Source: Heliorestis convoluta (GTDB taxonomy: Bacteria; Bacillota; Desulfitobacteriia; Heliobacteriales; Heliobacteriaceae). Taken from it: a stretch of 64,000 bases of DNA. Positions 1-8,539 of this stretch are shown one piece after another. The stretch spans positions 1,097,501 to 1,161,500 of the forward strand of contig NZ_CP045875.1 of assembly GCF_009649955.1 (NCBI RefSeq), read 5' to 3'. Positions within the stretch are counted from its first letter, which is position 1. Every line of letters begins with the position of its first letter. The notes beneath the pieces were generated by a model. The model did not search any database. It worked only from the letters and a program-made list of their open reading frames with translations, and was not told the DNA's origin. Both the position numbers and the translations under genes were made by a program.

Positions 1-666
1 TGCATAGCGATTATCACCAATAATAATATGGTCTAATACTTCAATTCCTAAAATACGCCCTCCCTCTACAATTCGACGCGTAATTTCCCGATCCTCCCTT
101 GAAGGTGTCGGATCGCCACTTGGATGATTATGTAGTAACACCACAGCGGCCGCGCTTTTTCGAATGAGAGCTTTAAAAAGTTCTCGAGGATGGACAATGG
201 CAGAAGATAAGCTGCCTACGGAAATATCCTCTATACTGAGCACATGATTTTTTGTATTTAAGGCAAGGGCTCTAAATACTTCTTTGTCTAAGAATCTCAT
301 TTCTTCCATAACCAAACGACTCACATCTTCAGGAGAGCGAATGATCGTTTTGGTTTCTGGCGTAGAAGCAGCAATTCGTCGTCCTAATTCAACAGCGCTT
401 TTGATCTGGGCTGACTTGGCTAAGCCCAGTCCTTTGATTGTGCTTAGATCATCGATGGATGCTTCAGCCAAAAAGCGCAAACCACCGCTGTGTAAGATAC
501 GATGAGCTAGATCAACAGCCGTTTCTTGACGAGTCCCTGTTCGTAATAAAATTGCCAGTAGTTCACCATTAGAAAGTCCCTGTGGTCCCGCCTGAACCAT
601 CCGCTCTCGCGGACGAAGCTCCTGCGGTAAATCTGTAATCCGTAATCTCTCATCGTTCATTGTCAT
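1..666 (-). CDS. radC: RadC family JAMM-domain protein (partial)
   Basis: The reading frame runs off the left edge after 222 codons, so only the last few residues are missing. The N-terminal part has a helix-hairpin-helix stretch (IKGLGLAKSAQI, about residues 75-86). The C-terminal MPN/JAB domain carries the metal motif HNHPSGDPTPSRED, which fits HxHx7SxxD. The start at 666 (MTMNDERL) follows a GGGGGGAT ribosome-binding site; 660 is an alternative. RadC proteins were once linked to DNA repair, but the cellular role is unsettled. The order DUF4321-maf-radC seen here is the common Clostridia arrangement upstream of mreBCD. Confidence 0.95.
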   Translation of the reverse strand, partial: MTMNDERLRITDLPQELRPRERMVQAGPQGLSNGELLAILLRTGTRQETAVDLAHRILHSGGLRFLAEASIDDLSTIKGLGLAKSAQIKSAVELGRRIAASTPETKTIIRSPEDVSRLVMEEMRFLDKEVFRALALNTKNHVLSIEDISVGSLSSAIVHPRELFKALIRKSAAAVVLLHNHPSGDPTPSREDREITRRIVEGGRILGIEVLDHIIIGDNRYA

Positions 667-813
667 CGATAATCCCCCCAAAAATTTGGGGAACGGCCAG
701 GAAAAATAGAAAAAACTTAAAAAAGAAGAAGCATAAAAGAGTAAGACATGCCTTTCGTTGATGTTCCCTACGATACAAATATCAAAAAGAATCATTCGCG
801 AGTCAAAGGTCCT

Positions 814-1413
814 TTATCGAACACTTTCCTGTATCCGAAGACTTTGATTCCACGTACCTAACAAGCGTTCAAGTAATAGAAGGGGCAACCCAACGACGTT
901 ATAGTAGTCACCTTCTATTCTTTCTACGAGCAACGATCCGTAACCTTGAATACCATAAGCACCGGCTTTATCATAGCTTTCACCAGTTGATAAATACCAC
1001 TCTATTATCTCATCGTTTAACTCTCGAAAAAAAACAATTGTCTCTTCATACCCTGTCAATTCTGATAGAATCTTTCCTTCTTTTACTTCGATAAGTGCTA
1101 GTGCTGTCACAACTCGATGAGACCGTGAAGACATAACTTGAAGCATCTGACGAGCATCTGCTTCTGTCTCGGGCTTACCCAGCAAACGATCATCCAGAAT
1201 TACAACAGTATCTGCGCCTATAACGATTCCCTCTGTCACTCTAGGTGTAATTGTTTTAGCTTTATTTAGTGCAAGATAGGCTGCTCGTTCATTGATAGCA
1301 ATATGTTCAGCACTGCTTTCATCAAAATCACTGGGAAAGATCTGAAAAGGTACCTTTAGACTTGCCAGTAATTCTTTGCGTCGCGGTGATGCTGAAGCCA
1401 GGATAAGATTCAA
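814..1413 (-). CDS. maf: Maf-like nucleotide pyrophosphatase
   Basis: The 199-residue protein starts with the Maf signature SASPRRKELL (residues 7-16) and has GADTVV near residue 67, both part of the nucleotide-binding pocket. Family members hydrolyse non-canonical or dTTP/UTP-type nucleoside triphosphates to monophosphates in the cytoplasm and are implicated in septum control. Length is normal. It lies between the DUF4321 gene (20 bp upstream) and radC (147 bp downstream), all on the same strand, so it is probably cotranscribed with them. Substrate preference cannot be read from the sequence. Confidence 0.95.
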   Translation of the reverse strand: MNLILASASPRRKELLASLKVPFQIFPSDFDESSAEHIAINERAAYLALNKAKTITPRVTEGIVIGADTVVILDDRLLGKPETEADARQMLQVMSSRSHRVVTALALIEVKEGKILSELTGYEETIVFFRELNDEIIEWYLSTGESYDKAGAYGIQGYGSLLVERIEGDYYNVVGLPLLLLERLLGTWNQSLRIQESVR

Positions 1414-1433
1414 CAGAAAGCCCCCCGATTCAA

Positions 1434-1694
1434 TTAAAGCTTCCGATAAAGTAAATAGCCACCTATTAAACCAAGTACGCCAGCCAGATTCAGCTTTATG
1501 GTAAACCCAAAGGTGAAGTGCAAAGCAACTAGATCGATTCGAGTCGGACTCAGTGCAATATCCTTTCCTAGAAGCAAAAAGGGCATCACAGGCCTTAAAG
1601 CCTCTCCAAGTAAGGATCCAATGATTGCACCTGTCAATAGTATAACGATGAGGATAGAGACTTTTCGGGAACCACCATTGCGATAGGTCCTCAC
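1434..1694 (-). CDS. DUF4321 small membrane protein
   Basis: An 86-residue protein with two predicted membrane segments: one after the basic N-terminus (SILIVILLTGAIIGSLLG, about residues 13-30) and one near the end (LNLAGVLGLIGGYLLY). This two-helix layout and its position directly upstream of maf match the DUF4321 family of Clostridia. No catalytic residues are evident and no function is known. Its position beside genes that precede mreB suggests a link with the cell envelope, which is inference only. Confidence 0.8.
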   Translation of the reverse strand: MRTYRNGGSRKVSILIVILLTGAIIGSLLGEALRPVMPFLLLGKDIALSPTRIDLVALHFTFGFTIKLNLAGVLGLIGGYLLYRKL

Positions 1695-1715
1695 AAGTCT
1701 AACCTCCCAGGATCA

Positions 1716-1744
1716 CAAAAAGAAAGCCGGGAACACTCCCGGTC
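1716..1744 (-). terminator. Rho-independent terminator of the B12 operon
   Basis: The minus strand carries the stem CCGGGA / TCCCGG with loop GTGT, followed by a T-rich tract (TTTCTTTTT). It lies about 65 bp after the stop of the P-loop gene and before DUF4321, so it probably ends the 8983-1810 operon. Confidence 0.75.
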
Positions 1745-1809
1745 TTCCCTGCATGTTGCTCTTTATTCGTCAGTTTACCCTAAAATCCTTCTATAATCCA
1801 GACCATTCG

Positions 1810-2883
1810 TTAAAAACCAATTGTTTTCCTCCAAAGATAGAGAGGACCTTTCCTTTTTACATCCAAAACGGGAAGGGGCAGTTTATAAAGTGGTGATTCC
1901 AACACCCCTGTTGGTAAATATCGAGAACGGTATAATTGAGCGCCTCGATCATATTCTGGGTAGAAGGGATTGACCGTTATCGCGATCAAAGGAATTTTTT
2001 TGCGGACTTGTGCTTTTAACCTTCTTTCTCCTAGCATTCGCAATAAGGCACCTACATTTTTGGGGTCGTCACTTAGTAAAAGACTAACAGGATCTCGAAA
2101 AAGCAGGGACCAGCCTTTCATTTGAGTCGCTGCTTTTTCAAGAAACTTTTCCAGCGCTCTTAGAGTGACAAAGCCTGGTAAATTAACATAGCCTCGACTA
2201 TTTTCTCGCAAAGAAGGCGCTAGCATTTCTGCTAAATCTTGTCCATCTTCTGCCGTAATGAGTACATTTTGGGCTATGTTTTTTTCATGCCACTGGTTGT
2301 CGTGCCAATAGGCAAAGCCAAGCTGGTCATTTGGCCTATGAAAAGTTGTTGCTGTCAGGCGAAAAATGGCTGAAATAGCCGTCGTTTCTGTTGCCAATTG
2401 TGCAGGTTCTACATGACGGGCCGCCCCTGTTGCCAGAATAAGACCATCTGTCTCAACCATCGGCGCCATTCGATTGAGCGCGCCATCAACAAATACTAAC
2501 TGGGGCTTATATTTTTGCAAACTTTTTTTTATTTTAGCAAGTTCATGGGATTTATTAGGACCTGCAATAACAACCCTTCCTGCAGATTCTACTTGACCAA
2601 TGACAATCGATCCAAGGGCTGTTGCAATGGAAGTGTCTTCTAAAATGCGAATATCGGCAGAAGATAAGGGAAGGCATTTTCTTGCCGTTGCTACAACAGT
2701 GCCCTCTTCCAACCATAGTCGCGGTTTGGGTAGACCTGTGACATTATCAAGCTCTTCTCCGTCAAAGCCAATTGATGTAATGGCCATTCGACGCTTTCGT
2801 CGATAGCCTTCTTTGAGCAAAGCAGCTGTTGTTGTTGTCTTACCTGTATTTTTTGCTGTACCCGCTATACCGATGACTTTCAT
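1810..2883 (-). CDS. P-loop NTPase resembling aminomutase reactivase KamB
   Basis: A 357-residue protein with an N-terminal Walker A motif GTAKNTGKTTTT (residues 8-19) and a likely Walker B-like LVFVDGA near residue 130. Its start overlaps the stop of the upstream B12-binding gene by 4 bp (ATGA), which implies translational coupling. B12 enzymes of the lysine/ornithine aminomutase group need an ATP-driven reactivase (KamB/KamC) to exchange damaged cofactor, and the size, motif and placement fit a KamB-like role. No KamC/MutS-like partner is seen in the window. Function is inferred from similarity by eye and from context; a general cofactor or metal chaperone is the main alternative. Confidence 0.6.
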   Translation of the reverse strand: MKVIGIAGTAKNTGKTTTTAALLKEGYRRKRRMAITSIGFDGEELDNVTGLPKPRLWLEEGTVVATARKCLPLSSADIRILEDTSIATALGSIVIGQVESAGRVVIAGPNKSHELAKIKKSLQKYKPQLVFVDGALNRMAPMVETDGLILATGAARHVEPAQLATETTAISAIFRLTATTFHRPNDQLGFAYWHDNQWHEKNIAQNVLITAEDGQDLAEMLAPSLRENSRGYVNLPGFVTLRALEKFLEKAATQMKGWSLLFRDPVSLLLSDDPKNVGALLRMLGERRLKAQVRKKIPLIAITVNPFYPEYDRGAQLYRSRYLPTGVLESPLYKLPLPVLDVKRKGPLYLWRKTIGF

Positions 2884-4715
2884 TCTTTTGTAATCGTATC
2901 CCGTCCGCCTCGACCTGGATAAGCACCTTCTTCTTTACTGCCCAACAGACCTCCGTAAAGCGCATCGACGAAGGAAGGCGCAGCTGCTACTTCTTGCAGA
3001 ACTTTCTCTATCTTCTCGACGATTTCTTCAGACCATTTGGAAGCTTTTGCTGTTGCTTCTACAGAGCCTTCTCCAAAAAAGCGAAATCCTTCCTGAACTG
3101 CTTTTAAGGTATCGATACGAGAAGCAGCTACAATGGGACCACCGGAGTAAGCTTCATCGGACGAAGCAATTGAGATTGCGTCTACGCGAAGGGAAGCAGC
3201 TAAAGCCGCATGGAGCGACGTTGTCATAGAAGATTGAACCCGATCTTCCGTTTGCGTTAAAAAGCCAATTGGAGCCCCTGGCCAGATAGGTGCGTCTACA
3301 ATTGAACGAAGCGCCTCTATTTTAGCCGCATTAAAGTCAATATAATTGTGTTCCATCTGCCCGCTGATCATGACTTCAGGACTATAACAGAAAAGGGGTT
3401 GAAGAATGGGCCTTCCTCCAAGCTTGCGACCTAGTGCAGCTACGATTAACATACCTGCAAAAGCTTTATGAGCGGGCACACCGGCGAGCTCTTCATTTGT
3501 TACCACATCAAAAGGCAAGTTATACTTTGTAGCCATCTTAATTGATTCTACACCATCTACGGTCAGACGAGCTGGATCAGTCCCAGCAGCTAAAGAACCA
3601 TAGGCAATATTAATTTTTGTTAAATGAGCACCTAACTTACCAGCTAAAACAACAGTCTCAGGTGTATTCAAGCCGCGATGGGCTCGCACTTGCCAGAGTG
3701 TATATTCTTCCAAACCAGCCTTTGTCCAAGAAAGATTTTCCGGTGTAATCACAGATCCATCTTCCTGATGTGTTAGAAAATCACCGATAAAACCTTCTGT
3801 ACGGGCTCCCCAGGAGGGATCAAAGTGAACGACACCATCAGCACCCCAAGCTTCAGACAATTTAATATGAGCAATGTCCATAAAAGGGCAACCTGTGCCA
3901 TACTGAACAAAAACTTTTGGTTGTCCTGCTTCCCAATGCTGTACTTTTGCTGGTTCCATACGGCTTTTTGTCGCTGTTAGATAAGCTTCTAATCGTTCGA
4001 TCTCTTCTGGTCGTAACTTTCTTGTCTTGGGGTGGACTTCGCCACTTCGATAATAGGCTTCTGCTACTGGATCACATAAAGCGGCGTAGGCTTCGGTGAA
4101 TTCTTTGTTAATTTTTCCCTGTCGCCATTCTTCTAGATCCCAAGCGCTATCTCTTAAGCGACCTCTCTTTATTGCAGGAGATGTTTTTCCTTGCACCCAT
4201 TCTAAAATTCCATCGGTGATCTGATCGAGCAACCGTCCAATGCCAGCATGGCGAAATTCATAAGTATAGTTGGCTGTCAGATCGGCTCTTTCTTTTTTTA
4301 CTTTGTTTTGATCGGGCAGGTATGGACGTCCTTCTACATAGGCAACGACTTCTTCTACCGAGGTTCCAGGTCCAAAGCCAGCATCATAACCCAATTCTGC
4401 AGCCAACTCTGGTCTTATCGCCATGCCACCAATAACAAGGCCCATTTTATCTCGCAACCCTGCTGCATCAGCAAGATCGGCAAATCGAGCTAACAATTCA
4501 GCCACACCATAGCCAAGAGTACGGCTAATCAAAACCTGATCAGGTTGTTCTTTGCTCATGGCTGAAATAATTTCTTCCGGCGGTAGATCGGGTGGCAAAA
4601 GCATTGTCTTATGCCCAGCTTTATCGAGACCTCTACGAATCATTTTGAGTCCAATATCATGAACGGGATCGAGCGGTACCAGTAATATTTTGCGTCGCTC
4701 CAAGCAGGTTACCAC
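2880..4715 (-). CDS. B12-binding aminomutase/mutase-like protein
   Basis: The 611-residue protein begins with a cobalamin-binding Rossmann-type domain. Near residues 14-22 it has LDPVHDIGL, the place of the usual DxHxxG motif, but the residue two before His is Pro and the Asp is displaced by one. From about residue 265 it continues into a TIM-barrel-like domain (VFVQYGTGCPFMDIAHIKL, then SSDEAYSGGPIVAASR near 535) that recalls glutamate mutase and the ornithine aminomutase large subunit OraE. In OraE, however, the B12 domain is C-terminal. Start GTG at 4715 follows GAGGGG. It sits in an operon with PLP, RidA and FAD proteins. Substrate unknown; a B12-dependent carbon-skeleton or amino-group migration is the inference. 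Confidence 0.65.
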   Translation of the reverse strand: MVTCLERRKILLVPLDPVHDIGLKMIRRGLDKAGHKTMLLPPDLPPEEIISAMSKEQPDQVLISRTLGYGVAELLARFADLADAAGLRDKMGLVIGGMAIRPELAAELGYDAGFGPGTSVEEVVAYVEGRPYLPDQNKVKKERADLTANYTYEFRHAGIGRLLDQITDGILEWVQGKTSPAIKRGRLRDSAWDLEEWRQGKINKEFTEAYAALCDPVAEAYYRSGEVHPKTRKLRPEEIERLEAYLTATKSRMEPAKVQHWEAGQPKVFVQYGTGCPFMDIAHIKLSEAWGADGVVHFDPSWGARTEGFIGDFLTHQEDGSVITPENLSWTKAGLEEYTLWQVRAHRGLNTPETVVLAGKLGAHLTKINIAYGSLAAGTDPARLTVDGVESIKMATKYNLPFDVVTNEELAGVPAHKAFAGMLIVAALGRKLGGRPILQPLFCYSPEVMISGQMEHNYIDFNAAKIEALRSIVDAPIWPGAPIGFLTQTEDRVQSSMTTSLHAALAASLRVDAISIASSDEAYSGGPIVAASRIDTLKAVQEGFRFFGEGSVEATAKASKWSEEIVEKIEKVLQEVAAAPSFVDALYGGLLGSKEEGAYPGRGGRDTITKE

Positions 4716-4728
4716 TGGACGAATCCCC

Positions 4729-4971
4729 TCACTTTTCCATATGATCAGAGGTTACCCAAGCATAATTGTCACCGGGCCGATAAATATATGCTCTTACTCT
4801 TACCCTTGCACCAGGTCCAGCATATTGAATAAAAACAATATCTACGTCTTGAAAGCCCAAAGAGCGCATCAATCGAATGGCCCGATCTTTTCCTTCATTC
4901 TCGCTAGCACAGACCAAGAAAGTTTCTACATCGAGTGCATCCATTACATGAGACAGCATCGCTTCTGTCAA
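4729..4971 (-). CDS. Small protein of the B12 operon, unknown
   Basis: An 80-residue protein starting with TTG at 4971, eight bases after a strong AGGAGG. It has no signal peptide or membrane segment. It contains a mixed alpha/beta pattern (AIRLMRSLGFQDVDIVFIQYAG followed by beta-like VRVRAYIY). The gap to the following B12-binding gene is only 13 bp, so the two are probably made together. Aminomutases of the OraE/KamE type have a small partner subunit, and this could play that part, but I recognise no family and the similarity is positional only. Confidence 0.6.
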   Translation of the reverse strand: MTEAMLSHVMDALDVETFLVCASENEGKDRAIRLMRSLGFQDVDIVFIQYAGPGARVRVRAYIYRPGDNYAWVTSDHMEK

Positions 4972-4973
4972 AG

Positions 4974-5105
4974 CTATTTCCTCCTTTGATCGTCCTCAAC
5001 AGGCTGGGAGAAGTAAAGCTGCTGTCTGAGTCGATGACCGATACGATACCCTGAAGGTTCTTTGCGATTTAGCCCATAAAGCCAGCTCCAGTATCCGATG
5101 ACCAC
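4974..5105 (-). CDS. Possible 43-residue protein, unknown
   Basis: A short open frame from GTG at 5105 to TAG at 4976-4974. An AGGAGG lies immediately upstream, though with only about two bases of spacing, which is short. The predicted peptide is rich in aromatic and basic residues (IGYWSWLYGLNRKEPSGYR). Its last codons contain the AGGAGG used by the next gene, so the two would be translationally coupled. I recognise no family. The alternative is that this stretch is a leader or spacer RNA. Confidence 0.35.
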   Translation of the reverse strand: MVIGYWSWLYGLNRKEPSGYRIGHRLRQQLYFSQPVEDDQRRK

Positions 5106-5130
5106 CGCCTCCTTTTACAACCGATTTATA

Positions 5131-5170
5131 GGAAAGCAAGGGCCAGGCTTTCCCGGACCTTGCTTTTTTT
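5131..5170 (+). terminator. GC-rich hairpin with T-tract on the plus strand
   Basis: AAAGCAAGG and CCTTGCTTTTTTT form a long imperfect stem around a GC-rich interior, ending in seven T on the plus strand. The surrounding genes are on the minus strand, where the hairpin falls inside the B12 operon between the FAD gene and the small ORFs. It may stop antisense transcription or act as an RNA-processing or partial attenuation site. Confidence 0.45.
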
Positions 5171-5199
5171 GAAAAACGGTTGTTCATTCACCAGTCTTG

Positions 5200-6489
5200 C
5201 TAAGACAATGGTTGGGCGAATACGCCAGCAAGACCTGCCGCATCAACCTTTTGTTTTATCACATTGACGTCACTTGTATAAAGATTTTGCTCCTTCATAC
5301 GTTGGAAGTACACGGATCCAGAGAAGGTGTATTTTTTCGTTAATCCATCTTCTGTTGTCATTTGATCTTTCACATGGGCAATCGCATCGCCCACAGCAAG
5401 AGATCGAGGCAATTCTAGTAAGTCTTTGTTTACAGCGGCTCTTACGGCGTTGTGCCCCGCCAGTGTTCCTGTAACAACAGCTTCTGTGTGACCTACGAGT
5501 AAGCCCGCTTTTTCGCCTGCACAGAAGAGATTGTCCACATCACCCTGTACTTTTAGAGTATTATCACGAGGGCACATACCTAGATAACGTACCGAGTTGC
5601 CAATGCCGCCAGAGTAGGGATCTTCGAAGCGAGCATCTTCAAAGCCTGGTACTTGCCGCAGTTTATCAAGAGGATAAAAAGGGCTCATCAATTTGGCGTG
5701 ACCTGTATCAAGTAATATTACGTTGTCAGCAAATTCTTTTAGGGCATATTGCTGGCAAGCTTTCTGTGATAAAGAATCGGATTTTCGCAGTTGCTCCGGA
5801 ATCGGTACTACTGCCACACCCGTCCGATCCATTTCTTCGATAATATCAGGACGAATGGAATCTTTATGAAGCTTACAAGAACCAGACATAGCTCCTAAAG
5901 AACCGTCAGCCTTGCGACCAATGATTTCTTTTACGCCTGCTTTCGCGGCAATAGAAACACGACCGCCGAAGGTTGGGCAGCGATAGATACACATAGCGCA
6001 GCCATTGCCGTATTTGGTACAGTTTCCTTGAGGACCTGCTGTTCCCGATGCATCGACAAAGACATCGCCTTGGATTACATCGGTTTCATCTACTACAACA
6101 GCCGTAATTCGCGAGCCTTCCATTTGAATATCTTTCACTCTTGCTTCTGTACGAAATTGAATCTTTCCGTACTGGGCCATGCGGTTTTTAACGGCAGGCT
6201 CAACTTTTGCTACATCATAGAGGCTGGCATGTTTGTGACCGGGAAATTCCACGTTTTTATGGCGTGAAACTTCATCGGTTACTTCAAAGAGATCGCCTCC
6301 GCCCAAAGCGAGGAGCTCTTCTGTTGCCGTAAAGCGACCGTTATTACGCATAATGCCGCCGACGAGACCCGTACCTAAGAACATATCTGTTCTCTCTAAT
6401 AGCACTACATCAGCGCCTGCTTTGGCGGCAGAGATGGCTGCGGCACAACCAGCCCAGCCACCACCTACGACTACGACTTTAGGCATCAT
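5200..6489 (-). CDS. FAD-dependent oxidoreductase
   Basis: A 429-residue flavoprotein with an N-terminal dinucleotide-binding motif VVVGGGWAGCAAA (residues 5-17), an acidic VLLERTD end of the second strand, and a late FAD-contacting segment (DNLFCAGEKAGLLVGHTEAV, about 310-330) typical of GidA/succinate-dehydrogenase-like flavoproteins. A Cys-rich stretch GNGCAMCIYRCPTFGGR (about 162-178) could be redox active or bind a metal. It starts 15 bp after the PLP enzyme gene with GGGGGG-TGT before ATG. The operon context suggests oxidation of an amino-acid-derived intermediate, but substrate and electron acceptor are unknown. Confidence 0.75.
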   Translation of the reverse strand: MMPKVVVVGGGWAGCAAAISAAKAGADVVLLERTDMFLGTGLVGGIMRNNGRFTATEELLALGGGDLFEVTDEVSRHKNVEFPGHKHASLYDVAKVEPAVKNRMAQYGKIQFRTEARVKDIQMEGSRITAVVVDETDVIQGDVFVDASGTAGPQGNCTKYGNGCAMCIYRCPTFGGRVSIAAKAGVKEIIGRKADGSLGAMSGSCKLHKDSIRPDIIEEMDRTGVAVVPIPEQLRKSDSLSQKACQQYALKEFADNVILLDTGHAKLMSPFYPLDKLRQVPGFEDARFEDPYSGGIGNSVRYLGMCPRDNTLKVQGDVDNLFCAGEKAGLLVGHTEAVVTGTLAGHNAVRAAVNKDLLELPRSLAVGDAIAHVKDQMTTEDGLTKKYTFSGSVYFQRMKEQNLYTSDVNVIKQKVDAAGLAGVFAQPLS

Positions 6490-6503
6490 ACACCCCCCTT
6501 TTA

Positions 6504-7967
6504 TTACAGCATTCCAGCGTGACGACCAACAATTTCCATTAATTGAACCAATGCTCTTACAGCATAGCGCATATTCGGCTCGATTAACTGACCATGTTCA
6601 TCCGTCGTTCCGAGACCTGGAGAGATATAAATATTAGCATCATAAGCAATTGTAGGAATGACACCCATTTGAGCAAGACCTGTCTGTAAAATATTACTGC
6701 CAGCATACATATCTTCAATGGCGAAGACAGGGAAGCCAATGCCGTTGTTTTTCCAAGTACCTTCATAGTTAACTTCCACAGCTTGGGAGTTGTAGCTCTT
6801 GGTAATGATAATGCCTTGACGAATCTTGGGATTGAGTTTTTCGAACTCTTCTTTTACGATTCGCTCTAGATCATCCACTGGCTTGGTGAGCACTTCCGGA
6901 TTATCTCGAAGTACGCGCAGTGCTTGAACCTGGCTGAGCAGTGCTTCTTTCCCTGGATCGAAAGTAACATAAGCCGCTTTACCGTAAGATGCTGTCGTTC
7001 CCCAACGATCGCCTTGCATACCCATGGCGCGTCGAATTGTGACCATAAGATCTTCTCTACCAATAACAAGGCCAGAAGTGGCTGCGCCAGCTGCTTTATC
7101 CATGGCGTAAACGATCAGATCTGCATTGGCTTTGCGAGGATCGGTCCCAACAAAGGGAATTCCCCAAGCGTTGTCGACCAGGTAAGGCACATTGTATTCA
7201 TGGGCAAGCTCACCCATACGCTTCATTAAAATAGGTGTACCATCATCATCTTTGGCCCCATAGCCATAACCTGGTGTATCGTAACCAATTGAAGTAAAGC
7301 CAGTGAGATAGGCAGCGTGGACTTCTGCAGCCAGTGCCATTTGTTCAATGGAGCTTTCTGGATCAACTTCTGTTAACAATGGTACGGGATGAGCTTTAAT
7401 GCCATGAACAGGGTACTTTGCACCAGCAAGAGGTACAATGACGCTATCTAAGTTGTTCTGACGTTTGCCATAGAAACCGAGTTCACCAGCCGTAGTACCA
7501 CGATCGGCATAGAGATCTTTATACTTTGGCGGGAAAGGTCGACCATAGGCGGCCTGGTGATGCATATGCTTTTCATAAGGCGCAATGTAGCGAGCACGAT
7601 AGTTTTCACCACGACCAAGGTTCGGCGGTGTCATTAAGGTATCAAAGCAAAGCCAAAGAGCTGCTTCGCAAGTGCTCGTAGGTGCTACATCCCACTCATC
7701 ACCATAAACGTCTTTGACAATTTCACGAAGCTCATCTACGAGCTTAGCCAACGGGATTACTTCTTTACCACCACGCTCTGTCGCTTCAGCCACGTCTTTA
7801 CGAAGCGGCGCAGGGCACCCTGAAATGGCACCTGTTAAGCCGAACTTACCACGCAATTCTGGTGGGATTCCAATTTCATCAGCGCTTTTTTTGGCATCGG
7901 CATAAATCTGGGGAATGGAAGCTTGAAGATGTCGATAAAGCTGAAATTTATACTTGGCGTTCGCCAT
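6504..7967 (-). CDS. Fold-type-I PLP-dependent enzyme, unknown reaction
   Basis: The start at 7967 (MANAKYKFQL) follows GAGGAGG with six A; a TTG at 7982 is less likely because it overlaps that site. The 487-residue protein has the pattern VDNAWGIPF (Asp that would contact the pyridine nitrogen) followed by YAMDKAAGAATSGLVIG, where Lys would form the Schiff base, similar to the DK motif of SelA/SepSecS-like enzymes. It is most like the aspartate aminotransferase superfamily. It is followed by an FAD oxidoreductase and preceded by a RidA gene, a combination expected when a PLP enzyme yields reactive enamines. The reaction is not known to me. Confidence 0.7.
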   Translation of the reverse strand: MANAKYKFQLYRHLQASIPQIYADAKKSADEIGIPPELRGKFGLTGAISGCPAPLRKDVAEATERGGKEVIPLAKLVDELREIVKDVYGDEWDVAPTSTCEAALWLCFDTLMTPPNLGRGENYRARYIAPYEKHMHHQAAYGRPFPPKYKDLYADRGTTAGELGFYGKRQNNLDSVIVPLAGAKYPVHGIKAHPVPLLTEVDPESSIEQMALAAEVHAAYLTGFTSIGYDTPGYGYGAKDDDGTPILMKRMGELAHEYNVPYLVDNAWGIPFVGTDPRKANADLIVYAMDKAAGAATSGLVIGREDLMVTIRRAMGMQGDRWGTTASYGKAAYVTFDPGKEALLSQVQALRVLRDNPEVLTKPVDDLERIVKEEFEKLNPKIRQGIIITKSYNSQAVEVNYEGTWKNNGIGFPVFAIEDMYAGSNILQTGLAQMGVIPTIAYDANIYISPGLGTTDEHGQLIEPNMRYAVRALVQLMEIVGRHAGML

Positions 7968-7997
7968 TTTTTTCCTCCTCAAAGGGAAATTATTGAT

Positions 7998-8459
7998 TTA
8001 GGAACTTACTTGTACAATCATTTCTACTTCTACAGCCGCATCGAGTGGGAGCTCATTGACACCTACGGCTGAGCGGGCATGTTGGCCTTTTGTTCCAAAA
8101 ACTTGACCCAAAAGCTCAGAGGCGCCATTGATTACACCAGGCTGCCCTTGAAAACCTGGGCCACTGTTTACAAAGCCAACGACTTTAACAATTTGTTTGA
8201 CCTGATTGAGATCGCCCACTTGTCCTTTGATCACGCTTAAACAATTGAGGCAACAAATTTTTGCCGCTTCATAAGCATCTTCCGGTGTTAGATCCTTACC
8301 TACTTTTCCCTTGTATTTAAGTTCACCGTTGACAAAGGGAATCTGCCCCGATGTATAGATATAATCACCAACTCGTAAAGCAGGTACATAAGCAGCGACT
8401 GGCTTGGGTGCTTCTGGGACTGTAAGACCCATTTCTTGTAATTTTGTTTCTACAGACAA
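7998..8459 (-). CDS. RidA/YjgF family protein
   Basis: TTG at 8459 is chosen as start because AGGAGG lies eight bases upstream; GTG at 8468 would overlap that site. The 153-residue protein has the RidA core pattern, including GDYIYTSGQIPFVNG (about residues 32-46) and a late ARSAVGVNELPLDAAVEVE. RidA proteins are cytoplasmic trimers that hydrolyse enamine/imine intermediates released by PLP enzymes. The usual catalytic Arg is plausibly the one in HARSAVG. Placement directly upstream of a PLP enzyme supports a clearance or catalytic role for that enzyme's product. Confidence 0.88.
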   Translation of the reverse strand: MSVETKLQEMGLTVPEAPKPVAAYVPALRVGDYIYTSGQIPFVNGELKYKGKVGKDLTPEDAYEAAKICCLNCLSVIKGQVGDLNQVKQIVKVVGFVNSGPGFQGQPGVINGASELLGQVFGTKGQHARSAVGVNELPLDAAVEVEMIVQVSS

Positions 8460-8539
8460 GGGTTTCACCTCCTAGTTTTTGTCCTTAACAAAAGACAAGA
8501 GTAGTTTCACCGTACCTAAGAAAAAGATGTACACCTTTT

